A DNA stretch of 64,000 nt, from contig JAFFJZ010000006.1 of assembly GCA_018340375.1 (NCBI GenBank), forward strand, positions 20,280,001-20,344,000. Reading direction: 5' to 3'. The translations under genes and the position numbers were made by a program. Below, piece after piece: positions 1 through 10,903 of this stretch. The stretch is from Gonatopus flavifemur. Taxonomy: Eukaryota; Arthropoda; Insecta; Hymenoptera; Dryinidae. The stretch's first letter is position 1. Each line of letters starts with the position of its first letter. The notes beneath the pieces are model-generated. The model made no database searches. It was given only the letters and a program-made list of their open reading frames with translations, and was not told where the DNA came from.

Positions 1-632
1 CGAACAGGTGCAGTGCCGCCATCTCGTTTTTTCTCATTATTGAAGAAACTTTTTTTTGTACATCTTTAACCGTGAATCAATCCAATGATCTCTTCCAGTT
101 TTTCGTAATAAATCATCGAAAAACAGGTCGTTTAAATGAGACTCCCTCCTTAATGGCGCACAAGTGATGAGTTATCAAGATGAAATCTTCCAAAAGCGGA
201 ATGAGAAGTGAAGACAAAAGGGTGGGTTGGTAGGTTACCATTAGTAACAAGCTCCACGTGTTGAAGTCCGAGGTGGTTCTCGTTTTATCACGATTTTGAC
301 TGATTAATCACTGTTACCCGTGAAAAAATATTGAAGACAAGAGGTAAGTTCCAGATCATTGCACAGTGGTCGAATGTAGGATTTTGCTAGTCCTTTAGAT
401 TAGCGTCCTCTAAAACAAAACACTTATTATGCGTGTAGAAAATTTCAGGGGGCGTTGAAAAAATAATTTGATTCATTTTCCATACGCAAAATCGGGATGA
501 AAACTCAATTTTTCAGAAGTATAAATCGAATATTAACTCGCATAGCGAGTAAAATTTCAAACATTCGCTCAGTTACCGTTTTGTCGTTGTTGCTACATTT
601 TTTTTTTTGTATTTTGACAAAGGAAATAAGTA
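1..632. other. No gene seen; AT-rich sequence
   Basis: AT-rich sequence without a convincing reading frame, splice-framed exon, tandem repeat or TIR pair. The open frame at 505-792 on the minus strand is a shadow of the inverted-repeat element that begins at 633. Confidence 0.5.
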
Positions 633-851
633 CACTGTAAAAAATATGGGCAGTTTTTCTTAACACTGTTGGTGGATTTCGTCCCCTTATTTTTCCAACA
701 CTTTGAGGAATTATTTCGTTTTTTTGGGTGTTGAATCCTCCACAAATGAAGGAAAAGTCCACGAAATTATGGTGAAAAATTCCCACATCCATGGAGGAAC
801 TTTGCTACCACCATTTTTTGAGGAAAAATAAAAAAATCATCTCTCACAGTG
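633..851. mobile_element. TIR element, CACTGTAAAAAA type, TA duplication
   Basis: A 219-bp element begins CACTGTAAAAAATATGGG and ends CACAGTG, flanked by TA on both sides (631-632 and 852-853). The interior repeats short CC-rich dyads around TCCTCCA and GGTGG. A diverged relative in the opposite orientation lies at about 60200-60375. There is no coding capacity. The superfamily is not certain; the 2-bp duplication and CACTG ends match many other elements in this window. Confidence 0.75.
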
Positions 852-919
852 TACTTGAATCGTTTGTGACGGCAATTATTGTGTACCAATATTATGCTCT
901 TTTCATGGATTTATTTAAT

Positions 920-1262
920 CCCGAGAAAAAATGGATTGGACCTAAAACGATCTAATGTGATCATCTCATTTGATCTTTGTAGATCCAAAACATGGAATAC
1001 GGTAGATCTCTTTGGGTCTGAATGAATGTAGATATATCTATGCAGATCTCAGCACAAATCGAAGCTCCTCTTGCATTTAGATCCCTGTAGATCTGAATTG
1101 ATCTAGGTCAGTTCACAACATTTTTCATTCAGATTCACGTAGATCTATTGTTATCCGAATGGATACATCATTTAGATTTCAGCAGATTTACCTCATTCCA
1201 TTTGTTTCATCTGAAGGGATCCAATTAGATTTAATTTGATCACCTCAGATCTAATTAATTTT
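920..1262. repeat. AGATCT-word repeat block
   Basis: Roughly 340 bp in which AGATCT, GATCTA and GATCC words recur about every 20-30 bp on both strands. It is bounded on the right by an AAAAAATT-type run near 1262. It looks like an eroded TIR element built from one palindromic word. The ends are not defined well enough to call a duplication. Confidence 0.5.
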
Positions 1263-1707
1263 TTACTACACGAATAACGATTCTCAAAATAGGAAGAAAA
1301 AGAATAGTTTGATGATAGGGTAAAACTTTTCGATGGATACTTCTGTTTAATATCAGACTGCTATTGAATCCAAATGTTTTTGGGACATCGCATTTATTAG
1401 TTTAATTTAGGTACTTCCTGTGTTTTATTTGAACAGAATAGACAGTGTTGACGCGAGCCGCAGAATGAGCCGCGTTGACTTTTATGAGAAATTGTGAGAT
1501 CATGTTCGCTAGGGATCACTGAAAACTAGAAAAAACTGCTCTTTGTTTTGTCCCAAACATTGTTTCATTATTCGCATACAATAAATACAAATTTGAAATT
1601 TGTAGTGATGAAGTGCATTGCTAAAATTGAACCTTGAATATGAAATTGGAACTGCAAATGATTCCTAAGAATCATGCAAACGATTATAAACATATTAATC
1701 TACAAAT

Positions 1708-2549
1708 AAATTTTGAGCTTCCGGAGTGGAGCCGCGTCTTGTATCGGTTGGTTGCCGACGTTTCGCCATCATTGCGGTTGGCTTATTCAGGGCGGTAGAA
1801 GCCAACTGTAATGAAGGCGAAACGTCGGCAACCAACCGATACAAGACGCGGCTCCACACAGTGCGTTGATCGATAGACAAAAATAGAAAAATGGACACAG
1901 AGTTTCGCGATAATCCTTAACATTGGGGTATTCCGAACTCATCGAATGTATGTAAATGAATGATAGAAACCAGATTAATCGTTGTTCGCGCATCTTCAAT
2001 TTTGTCCCTCGACGTTTTTTTTGAGCTCTCTTTGAAGATATTGCACATGATTCAATAATGGATAATTCAATTGGAGGTATGTACTCTTAATTCTGGACGT
2101 GTCATAGTTTTCCTAATCAATTTTAAGTTCACATCATCAATTTATATTTTTTAATATTACGAAATTATAAAGATCAAAACTTCAATTGAACTTTGCTCAA
2201 AAAAGGTGAAACCATTGTTGGGGTCTCAATGGGAAACTGTTCCTAGGATGGTCCTCAAGAATATTATTGAAGAACATCTTGCCCCAATCTGCCCCTTTGA
2301 ATATAGTGATCATTTTTGGATTATTCAACTTCCGATTATTCTGATTAACATTTTTCTAAATTTAGATTCAAATTTTGAATTCAGTATGAATATGATATGA
2401 AATAACTACTATGCTTCATTGTTGCGTCCTATACTTGAATATATAGGTATATAATCGTAAAATCCTATCCGTTGATTCGACGCACTGTGCTCCACTCCGG
2501 AAGCTCAAAATTTATCTAATTTTGCAAGCCGCGGAAGACCGCACTAATC
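1708..2549. mobile_element. Retroelement-like insertion with a 13-bp target duplication
   Basis: The 13-mer TTAATCTACAAAT occurs at 1695-1707 and again at 2550-2562, bracketing an 842-bp insertion. Such a long, odd-length duplication is typical of target-primed retroelements, not of the cut-and-paste elements around it. The insertion starts with a GAGCTTCCGGAGTGGAGC block that returns inverted near 2488-2512. It carries a strong hairpin at 1726-1857 containing GGCGAAACGTCGG. That motif, close to a GAAA hammerhead core, makes a Penelope-like terminal repeat a reasonable guess. No reverse transcriptase is present. Confidence 0.6.
1726..1857. repeat. Perfect 42-bp inverted repeat (hairpin)
   Basis: The arms 1726-1767 and 1816-1857 are perfectly complementary over 42 bp (GTGGAGCCGCG ... 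TTTCGCC against GGCGAAA ... CGCGGCTCCAC). Partial pairing continues into the 48-bp loop through GGTTGGC and GCCAACT. The arms are GC-richer than the surroundings and both carry CGAAACGTCGG on one strand. Overlapping open frames on the minus strand are by-products of the hairpin. Confidence 0.9.
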
Positions 2550-2972
2550 TTAATCTACAAATGACAATAATTTGTATAACTTAGTTTCTCATGTTGAGAA
2601 TGTTTTGGGCTTTGACTTTATATTTAAAGCCAAATCCAAGTAAAAATCATAATCATTGCTTAGTTATTTCCAAACTACAAAGCGAAATTTTGCTCGTTTT
2701 CTCTGTAAAACTTGGAATTCCATCACTGTGTATCGATATAATGCATTTATAGGAGAATGACCTGCAATTCATAATCGAATCCAAAAATTCTCATGCTCTC
2801 GGGATGTCCTCTCGTATTGAATTATTCTTCTCCTTGGCAAATGACATGACAAAACTCTGAAAGAAACAATACCTTGTTATCGGGTGAAGGAGTTTTCGTT
2901 AGAAGAATAGTTCGATTAAGTTGAAATGTCAACGAGAAAAGTGCATGGGAATAAATGCAAGTCGAAAATATA

Positions 2973-3165
2973 CACAGTGAAAAATTTTGTGTAATTTCAA
3001 CGCACGTTTATGTGCTAGGAGGTCTACTCGCAAGTTGTTTTAAATATCAACACAAAAAATGTTGAATTTACATTGAAAATCTGGTATTTTTGGAATTTAT
3101 TGAGTTATTTTCAACACAAGCTCTAACAAGTGGACCTTCCCCGTGACACAAAATTTATCGCTGTG
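2973..3165. mobile_element. TIR element, CACAGTG family copy 1, TA duplication
   Basis: This 193-bp element has ends CACAGTGAAAAATTTTGTGT and ACACAAAATTTATCGCTGTG, with TA at 2971-2972 and 3166-3167. The interior is rich in TCAACAC and GTGTTG words. A second copy with the same ends and TA flanks is at 32938-33119. A lone left end of the family is near 62863. Confidence 0.8.
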
Positions 3166-3270
3166 TAGTAATCTTTACTAAAAATTTGAGGGAGGGGCTA
3201 TTCACTTGTGAATCAATGAATTTCAACAAGAGCAAGCATTTTCGAATAAAGAATTGAATCAAAGAGAGTC

Positions 3271-3397
3271 ATTGTTCCCTAGAAAAATCCGTAGATTTTT
3301 CGTGATTGGACATTTCGTTCCAAATTGGAAACATGATTGGCTGGTTGTACAAGAAATGACCAATCATCAGATGCTACGGATTTTTCTAGGGAATAAT
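3271..3397. repeat. Inverted repeat with CCCTAGAAAAATCCGTAG ends
   Basis: ATTGTTCCCTAGAAAAATCC at the left is matched inverted by GGATTTTTCTAGGGAATAAT at the right. The interior also pairs through GATTGG and CCAATC. The ends resemble piggyBac CCCTAG termini, but there is no flanking TTAA, so it is left unclassified. Confidence 0.65.
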
Positions 3398-3424
3398 GGC
3401 ATCGCTGGGTAGGAGTTACATCGA

Positions 3425-3830
3425 AATCACTAGCGAGTCAGTGCGTGTCACTTGGCAGTCACTTAACTCCCAAGTGAGTCGCACTGGGTTGCACTGACTC
3501 GCATTGACTCTCAAGTTGTTCCAACTGCTGAATCATTGAGAGTCACTCTTCAAGGTGATACCAGTGCCGGGACATTAGCCAAGTTTATTCTGACATTTTA
3601 TTCAGAAATGAAGCAAAAAAATCAAAATATCGCTCTATACAGACCAACTTTATCAATTCAAGGAGATCTGTATAGAGCGATATTTTGATTTTATTGCTCC
3701 ATTTTCGAATAAAATGTCAGAATAAATTTGGCTGATGTCCCGGCGCTGGTATCACCTTAATGTAGAGAATCATCGACTGAAATGACATGACTTCAATGCA
3801 TTAGTTTCATGACTCGCAATGAACAGCCCA
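3425..3830. repeat. GAGTCA/TGACTC-word repeat interrupted by a hairpin element
   Basis: The left part (about 3425-3550) repeats GAGTC, CACTTGG and TGACTC on both strands. The same words resume after 3760 (GACTGAAATGACATGACTTC). The hairpin element at 3552-3758 lies between, so this appears to be an older word-rich repeat split by it. Confidence 0.45.
3552..3758. mobile_element. Long hairpin element, AAGGTGATACCAG family copy 1
   Basis: This 207-bp near-palindrome runs from AAGGTGATACCAGTGCCGGG to CCCGGCGCTGGTATCACCTT, with arms of about 90 bp and a loop of about 25 bp. Next to the loop the arms read CAAAATATCGCTCTATACAG and its complement. A relative of the inner arms (GCTCTGTACAG) is at about 36430-36510, and its outer right arm lies beyond an inserted element at 36513-36621. 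No clear target duplication was seen. Confidence 0.75.
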
Positions 3831-4007
3831 GCGAAATTTGAGAATATTTCTCTATTTTCTAATAAAGATGAACCGATTCAACTTTTTGTTGAATTTTACT
3901 TGAAAAAGAATGAAAAATGATTGATAGTTAACAAACAACTGGGGAAAAAATATGAGATTTCACAGGGAAAAAATCAGTGATCCAAATTTTCGTTGACTAG
4001 TATGTCA

Positions 4008-4268
4008 CACAGTAAAAAAAATTCCGTCATTGTGTAAAAAAGAAGTACGTGTCAAAATTCAAGTGTTGAGTATTTAACACTTTTGTGTGTTCATTTAACA
4101 CACTGATCAAATGCTGTTCGATCGATTCATTTTCAACACATTCAAATGTTATTCGAGTTCAAATTAACACTTTACAAGTATCACTCTGGAATCAACACAC
4201 ATTGAGTGTGAAGAAAAATGGTTAACATTCGCTTGTGTGTTGAATTTGACGAAAAATTTCTTACTGTG
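4008..4268. mobile_element. TIR element, CACAGTAAAA type, CA duplication
   Basis: The 261-bp element has ends CACAGTAAAAAAAATTCCGTCA and TGACGAAAAATTTCTTACTGTG in shortened form, flanked by CA at 4006-4007 and 4269-4270. The interior is packed with TTAACAC, GTGTTGA and CAACACA words. It is evidence that the 2-bp duplication in this group is not restricted to TA. Confidence 0.7.
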
Positions 4269-4271
4269 CAC

Positions 4272-4423
4272 TTTTGGACGGTGCACAATTTGGAGAAGAA
4301 TTCGTACACTGGATTTCAATAATTCGTTGACTCTTTCCATTATTTATTCGTATAGTGAACACAGTTAACGAATTATTCAAATCCAGTATACGAATTCTTT
4401 TCAAACTTGTGCTCCGTCCAAAA
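4272..4423. repeat. Inverted repeat with TTTTGGACGG ends
   Basis: The arms TTTTGGACGGTGCACAA and TTGTGCTCCGTCCAAAA, plus the inner arms AGAATTCGTACACTGGATTT and AAATCCAGTATACGAATTCT, form a 152-bp near-palindrome directly beside the element ending at 4268. No duplication was found. Confidence 0.65.
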
Positions 4424-4686
4424 TTGCCGTACTATCCAACGAAAATTTGGACTACTTATTTTTCCCGTGCACGAAGTGAATAACAGAATTTTGAAATTTT
4501 ATTGTTGATCAAGCATTGATAACACAACAAAAAACATTCTTTTCTCCGGTGCGCGTGGTCTGGTAATTGATTTGGAGTGCTTTTGGTGTGGTGAATGCGA
4601 AATGGATATCAGATTTTTTGCATATAAAATCTCTATAATTGATCAATTTTATACATAAAAAATGATTAAAAAACGAGATAATCCAA

Positions 4687-5987
4687 CTCTCTAAATTCCT
4701 TGGAGTGAAAAATTCATTTTCGAAGAGTGGAAATACAGGAAGAGTGAGATTTCACCCTCAAAAAGTGACTTCTCTTCTCACTCCAGGGTCCCCCCAGACA
4801 TTAAAAGTCAGGGAAAGTCAGGGAACGTTTTCAAAATGCCCCATTAGTCAGGGAAATCCATTGAAATTTATAAAAAGTCAGGGAAAATTGAAACAGTTGA
4901 TCTCACTTGTGTACTTTTTACCCAACCAGCACAAATGATCACTTTGAATTCATAAAGACTTCCCAAAGACCTTTCGAATAATCCCCGTCGATAATAACCA
5001 ATAATGAATTCAATAAGAATTCAATGAGTTGAAGATGAAAACTTATCGAATGCCCGCAGAATTCATCATGAAATCTTGATACGAATTCTCTCTGAACATT
5101 GTTCATTAAGAGTTCGTCAAGAATTCAAAATATGTGTTCATAATAAATACATACTCGAGCATAACGGGAACTCGTGTGCTGTATGGGCGAAGAATACTTC
5201 TCTTTATCTGCACCTGAATAAGTTGAACAGCTTTTCACTTGATTTATAAATCTTAGAGATGTGAATTAAAAATATTTAACATTGATTGATTAATTTTTTG
5301 ACTGAAACTATTTGAATAATCGTTTAAATGAATGTAGATGATCGTAAGTGGATAATTAGATTTAGTATAATTTATAAAACGGTTTATTTTATTCAAATGT
5401 TAATAGAAGTTCGAGACAGTTTATCAATGAAAAAAATTGGATTTGATATATATTATTTTTTTCATGTACATTTTGTATGTCAATATCAATATCCACATAC
5501 AAAACCTCGCGTTGTATTTGACGATAAAAGATTCAATGAACTCCACTAATACCGAACTGTAAAAGAGTTTTAATATTCCAAGATAGCATTTTGTATTCTT
5601 GAATGTCTGGAAACATTGAACTCTTCCAGAGCTGTTCATAAATTCATCAGTTCGAAAAGAGTGCTTGAGGAATTCTGTGCCTGTTCTTGAAGAAGGATTC
5701 CCTAGTGAAAGAAGAACTTCATAGAACTTCATGTCAAGATTTCGCTCTATGCAAACTTTACAAAATTTCTATAGAACTTCGACAAATAATTTTGTTCTCC
5801 ATGAATTTTTATGGAATTTTCTATCGTGCTCGCGTGTGCTATCTGGGTGTACTTATTTGAAAGTGAGGGGGAATTTTGAACACGGTCAGTGAAAATTTGG
5901 GGGGAGGGGGGGGGGCCTGCACTCCAACATAGTGAAATTTTAACTCGGTTCAAAAAATGAAATCCTCACTCCAAGAAATTTAGAGAG
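4687..5987. mobile_element. CTCTCTAAATTCC element, copy A (ends only confident)
   Basis: The left end is CTCTCTAAATTCCTTGGAG at 4687 and the right end TCACTCCAAGAAATTTAGAGAG finishes at 5987. These are the same ends as the compact copies at 15821-16081 and 61614-61828. GAGTGA words occur just inside each end, and GTCAGGGAAA is repeated near 4810-4890. The 1.3-kb length is unusual for the family, so unrelated sequence may be inserted. One candidate is a GAATTC-word block at about 4945-5170, whose relatives lie near 14510-14700 and 53440-53690. Confidence 0.5.
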
Positions 5988-7124
5988 AACACATCTGATG
6001 TTGTTTTTTCGCGTTCAGTGCCCTAAAACTACTCCGAATCAGTTTTCAAACCTCAGGAACCAAAATGGCTGTTTACCATTGTAATTTTTCATGTTTTTCA
6101 ATGTTTTTCGAGGTGAAATCCAACAAAAATGTGAACCGTTTCATCTTCATCACAAACTTGAGAAATAATCTTCAATTTTTATTCAAGATTCCTATGAGAT
6201 ATACTAAAACAGTGTCCCTTTGCTTGATTTTTTCCATGTTATATAGTATTGTTATATCATCGTCCAACACTGTGAAGAATTTTATCGGAAAATTCCTATA
6301 TTAACACATGCATGCGTTAGGAATTTTCCCAACTTGTCCGGAAATTTTCAATTATTATGGAAGTTTCGAGTCTCCAGTTTATTTTCTTCACACATTTTTC
6401 CTCGAATAGCAAAATATTATCGGACGAATGAATATTGTGGAATATTAAAAACAGAATCCATATGTCCATGCATTTATCAATCTATACGTTGCACAAAAAT
6501 GTTCACCGATATAAATAAGTCGTTTGTTCGTAAAAGCAAATGGCGTACCAGTATGGTTCTTTGCACGTGTCTTTTTTTATATACAAGAATTGTTGGTACA
6601 TAAATTGTATGTGTGAATACATATATTTGTACGCGTATACCCGCATGCGCACGTTAGTACGCATGATTTTGCGGGAGCTGGAACGCCTAAAATTGATTGA
6701 ACAAAAGTGAAGATTCTATTGTACGTGAGAAACACGTGTAAATATTCACTTGTATTGGTCGAACGAAAGGAAGAGCGAAATATGGAAGATACACATCCAC
6801 AAAAGGAAAATCATTCGAGATCTCTTGATAACTATACTTCTTTCTTTATCATTTTTACATATCAAGCAGCAGTGATATACATATTTGTGTTTCAATATGT
6901 CACACTAAAGATAATAATATTACCATAATATAATACACTTGTTTTTCTATGTTTTGTTGTTGTTTAAAAGAATCAATTCCACATTAGATGTTAATGAGTT
7001 CTAAAATTAAAGAGATGAATATTTGTTGCATCAATCACTAGAAAAACAGTATGCAGAGTGTTTTAGAATTCACTTATTCAAATTCAGATCTGATGTTCTC
7101 GGGGGTGGATTCGACAACATCCTA
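5988..7124. other. No gene seen
   Basis: AT-rich sequence with open frames up to about 90 codons, none with recognisable domains, codon bias or splice context. A TA-rich stretch near 6600-6660 carries CATGCGCACG-type words. I see no TIR pair here. Confidence 0.45.
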
Positions 7125-7292
7125 CACTGTAAATAATATTCGTGAATGTCCAAGCAGAAAAGTATGGTGAAGAACTTACAGATTGGTAAATTTCCAAACA
7201 ATTATTGTGATTTCCCAGAGAATATTTGTTAATTGACAAAAATTGTTTGGTAAAAAACTTCCGAACCTTCTTTTGGAAGGTTTTTTACAGTG
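7125..7292. mobile_element. Small TIR element, CACTGTAAATAAT type
   Basis: The ends are CACTGTAAATAATATTCG and GGTTTTTTACAGTG. The interior repeats TTTGGT, CCAAA and GGAAGG words, like the element at 61201-61448. The left flank is TA but the right flank is TC, so the duplication is eroded or absent. Confidence 0.55.
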
Positions 7293-7500
7293 TCAATCAG
7301 AGTAAGTTCGTCTTGAGTTGAATTTTGGGGATATTGAAGTTGTAAGACGATGAAGGATGCTGCGAATCTTATCAGAATCGAAGATATCTTATCTTCGAAA
7401 TAGAAAAAAATAATTGGTTACCTTTCATCTAAATCAGTTCCAGCAACTAAAAACAGTTGTTGATATTTGGATAACTGAAACAGGCGTTGGCTCATTTCCA

Positions 7501-7805
7501 CACGGAGAAAAAAATATACTACTTTTTCTTATTTTGCTTGCTAAATCAGAAACAGGAAGATTTGTAAAATGGATTTTTACATAGAAAAAACGAGAGATTA
7601 CGAATGTTTAATTGAATTTTACTATGCGCTTTATAAAATTCAACCTTCAGCGTTTAAAATTTCAATCCTACCTATTATTCCTTCTACAATATTCGTAATC
7701 TTCCGTATTCTTGTGTAAACATTCATTTTACAAATCTCCCTGTGTCTAGTTCTCTGAGAAAAATAAGAAAAATTCTCATATTTTCGAGGAAAATTTTTCT
7801 CTGTG
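7501..7805. mobile_element. TIR element, CACGGAGAAAAA type, CA duplication
   Basis: The 305-bp element starts CACGGAGAAAAAAATAT and ends AATTTTTCTCTGTG. CA flanks both sides (7499-7500 and 7806-7807). It contains GGAGATTTGTAAAATG-like dyads and no coding frame. Confidence 0.65.
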
Positions 7806-9452
7806 CATTGAGCATGAAATAATATTGAATTTTCAATTTTGAGATACCAACAACATGAAATATTCATATGATCTTTGGAAAGATTGATTTGTTTCTTTCA
7901 CCATTTTAATATATTGAATTGCTTCAATTTTTTTCCACATTCGTGACCCTGGACTTTATTCAAAAAATTGATTAATGATATTCGAATATAGTTCAAACTC
8001 TTTACGTGTAGTTTCAACTTTGAAAAGCTAGTTCAGATTTTGAAACAACCCTAAAATAAGACGTTGCTCGTTGAAATTCTTTTTGATACAAAACATCGGA
8101 GACTTCCGTAAGAAATTCAGGCGAGGTGATGCTCAGTCTTGACTTCGGGCGCTTGAATTTTCAATTAATAAAACTAAATCAGGGTAATTTATTCTTTATA
8201 ATAATCAGAATGAAAAGAAAAATGCGGAATAGCTTTTTATCGATCACCCTGAAATATAGGAATTGGCGGATCGCCATATCTTTGATCCTATCATGATTAG
8301 TTTGAACTGGTGCCATACTGTGCTTTTTTTCTTCTCTCTTCTCCACTCTCTGGCATGTATTTTCTTTGGTTTTCAATCAATTAATTATTTTATTGACTCA
8401 TTCATTTACGTAGACAGAAAAGAAGGAATAGTTGCAGCAACTATTCATGTAATTACAGTAATGATTTAGTTGGTTGGTTCAACTAACACGATAGTTGCGG
8501 TACACAAGAGAAATTTTCTTGAATCAAGAGTAAATATTTTTGGAGAAATTAATTTCTTGGAACAAGAAAATATATTGTTGATGATAGTAATTATTTCTCT
8601 CTGTGTAATTATCAATGTAAATACCTGGTAACTAACGAAGGATTCAAGTCAGTAAATTTGTCTTGATATTGATAATGATAATATCAGGCCACGCTTGAAC
8701 CAATTGTTTCGCTAAACCAGGTACAATTGATTCTCCGAGCGTCAATGAATGCTCCTTTGATCACAGGCATTGTGGTGAAAACAGTAAGTGATCAATCTTT
8801 TAGTTTATGAGGTTTAAACCATGGAACAAAAGTACCAAATCTGAGACAAGCTTATACCTTATTGTAAAGCGGTTTGTTTTCCACCTGTGTACCTAAGCTT
8901 GCTCCAAGTACAATGCCCGTTCTTGGAACAGTACGAATGTACCAAACAACAGGGCAATTATAGTACAATATCAGCTAGCACAATTAATTGTCCTTAGTCA
9001 ACAATTCTTCCTGGAACATGTAACAACCCCTGGAACAAGCTTGGATCGTTTTTAGTCTTGTCAATTACCCGCGTGAGGAGTTGCTGCTGCAACTATTCCT
9101 TTTCTTCTTCTTTGCAGTTATAATTATTGATGGAGGAATTTTGCCTTCGAAATCACCGTGGAATTTCCACAAAAGTAACGGTAGGGCGGTCAAAAATCAA
9201 AGTAACTATCAAAGAATATACTGATATTTTATTAGTTAGAAACTTTCATTTGATTTTCTAAAAATTCGAAAAAGGTGCTGTTTTGAAGAATTTTGTTATC
9301 TGGATATTGAGAATGGGGATGAAAGAAAAAAAAACAATAAAAAATGATGCAAAAACATTTCCTGAGATTTAATAATTTGGAAATTCAGAGTTCTCTTCTC
9401 AAAATTCACCTTGGCGTTCTTGTTATTTTATTAGAATCATCACTGTGCCTCT
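7806..9452. other. No gene seen; scattered repeat fragments
   Basis: AT-rich. AGTTGCAGCAACT dyads occur near 8420-8440 and 9080-9095, GTACAA and TTGGAACA words recur across 8700-9050, and GTAACTAACGAAGGATT near 8627 is shared with 41695-41712. These look like eroded TIR elements. No exon-like segment was recognised. Confidence 0.4.
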
Positions 9453-10903
9453 CAGGGTTGGAAAAAATCCGGGTTTTTTTCTTTAAAACCCAGCCCACTG
9501 GGTCCAATCGGGTTTAATCGGATTTAATCAAATCAGACCAAGTTTTCTGTAATAATTTTTACTATGATCTACTAATTCTGAATTTTTATCGTACGGGTTT
9601 ATAGAATAATATATAATGATGACATAAGATGATATATTATTATGTATCGCCATAATTTTGGGATTAGTAAAATTGGCAAGTGCAATTTACTCAAATTGTA
9701 ATGAATGTCACTGCAGTTTGATCTATTCCTTGTGTTTATCCTAAAATTTAGCAATACAAAACCCCCATTCATGATAAAAACCGATTGAATATTGTAATTA
9801 GTTGACCGCAATCATAGTATTCTGTTCCAATCATTTGCTGAATGTATTCAAAGAAATAAATTCGTAATATTATACAAAATACAGAATGATTCCAAAATTT
9901 ACTGGTTGATTTGATTCATATGAAATTACCAAGATATTATGCCAAAACATCCATTGAACGTTATCAGTCCATTCTGATAAATATGACAAAAATTCTTGTC
10001 ATTATTGTTTGAGTTATGTAATTATCACGTTCTCAATCTGTGAAATTTGAGTCGAATAAAAGATCAAAGTACATCACTTTTGCTCATAATATCCCTGATG
10101 GGACATGATATTTATATAATATTATCAGATTATTATACTAGAATATTCCCTTTGGAATTCTATGCAACTGAATCTGTTTGAATTAGAGCTGGAGCTGGTG
10201 ACTCAATGTAATTTTATATGAAAATTGTATCAAGTTTCTGAAGAATTTGTATAAAATATGGATTGAAATTTCATTCCTAATAATTCCCAGATGAATAAAA
10301 TATATTTTGAATCGTTGGAATCTTTGGTCGTTAAGAAAATAATGGATATTCATTGATTACGTTAATGATACGTCGATTCTTTTTTTATAGAAAAAGTATT
10401 GAGTTATCATAGATTTGTATCAAACATAGGTGAAAATTGGATATATTCTGTATAAAAAAGAATCGGATATAGAAATGAAACGAAAATTCAAACCCACAAA
10501 ATTTGATGAATGATCGTTATTTAACTTTCCAGATCAACTCTTTGGAACTAAAAACATGGCTCAAAAGAAGTAATACAGAATGTTGAGTCTTTAACAGTGA
10601 AGTATTTCGTCATTCAATTTCTAATCCGTTTCGATAAACAATTCAAACTTCAGCAGGAACTAATTTTACCCTGTCTGATATTTATAACGGTCGGATGAGT
10701 GTACTAAATAAAATAAACATCCAATCAAATGCCTCAGATGGAAAAATTTTCCAACTCATATTTAATGTATGTAGAATTATATATAAGATATATTGAATTT
10801 TATATGAAGTATATATAATTTTGCAAATATTTCCCCTCTTGGATTTTTTCAACCCGTACCCACCCTAAAAAACCCACTGGGTGCAATTGGGTTGGACCCA
10901 CAG
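9453..10903. mobile_element. Decayed hAT-like element, CAGGGTTGG end
   Basis: It begins CAGGGTTGGAAAAAATCCGG followed by AAACCCAGCCCACTGGGT words. The right side near 10850-10900 has matching AACCCACTGGGTGCAATTGG words. Left-flanking GTGCCTCT and right-flanking GTGCTGTCT look like a mutated 8-bp duplication. At about 1450 bp it is close in size to the intact relative at 13805-15214, but no transposase frame remains. It carries a degenerate copy of the TTCAAACTTCAGC module near 10640. Confidence 0.55.

Noticed and set aside
3271..3397. A piggyBac element from the CCCTAGAAA ends
   Set aside because: The flanks are TT and AA, not TTAA, so the class cannot be claimed.
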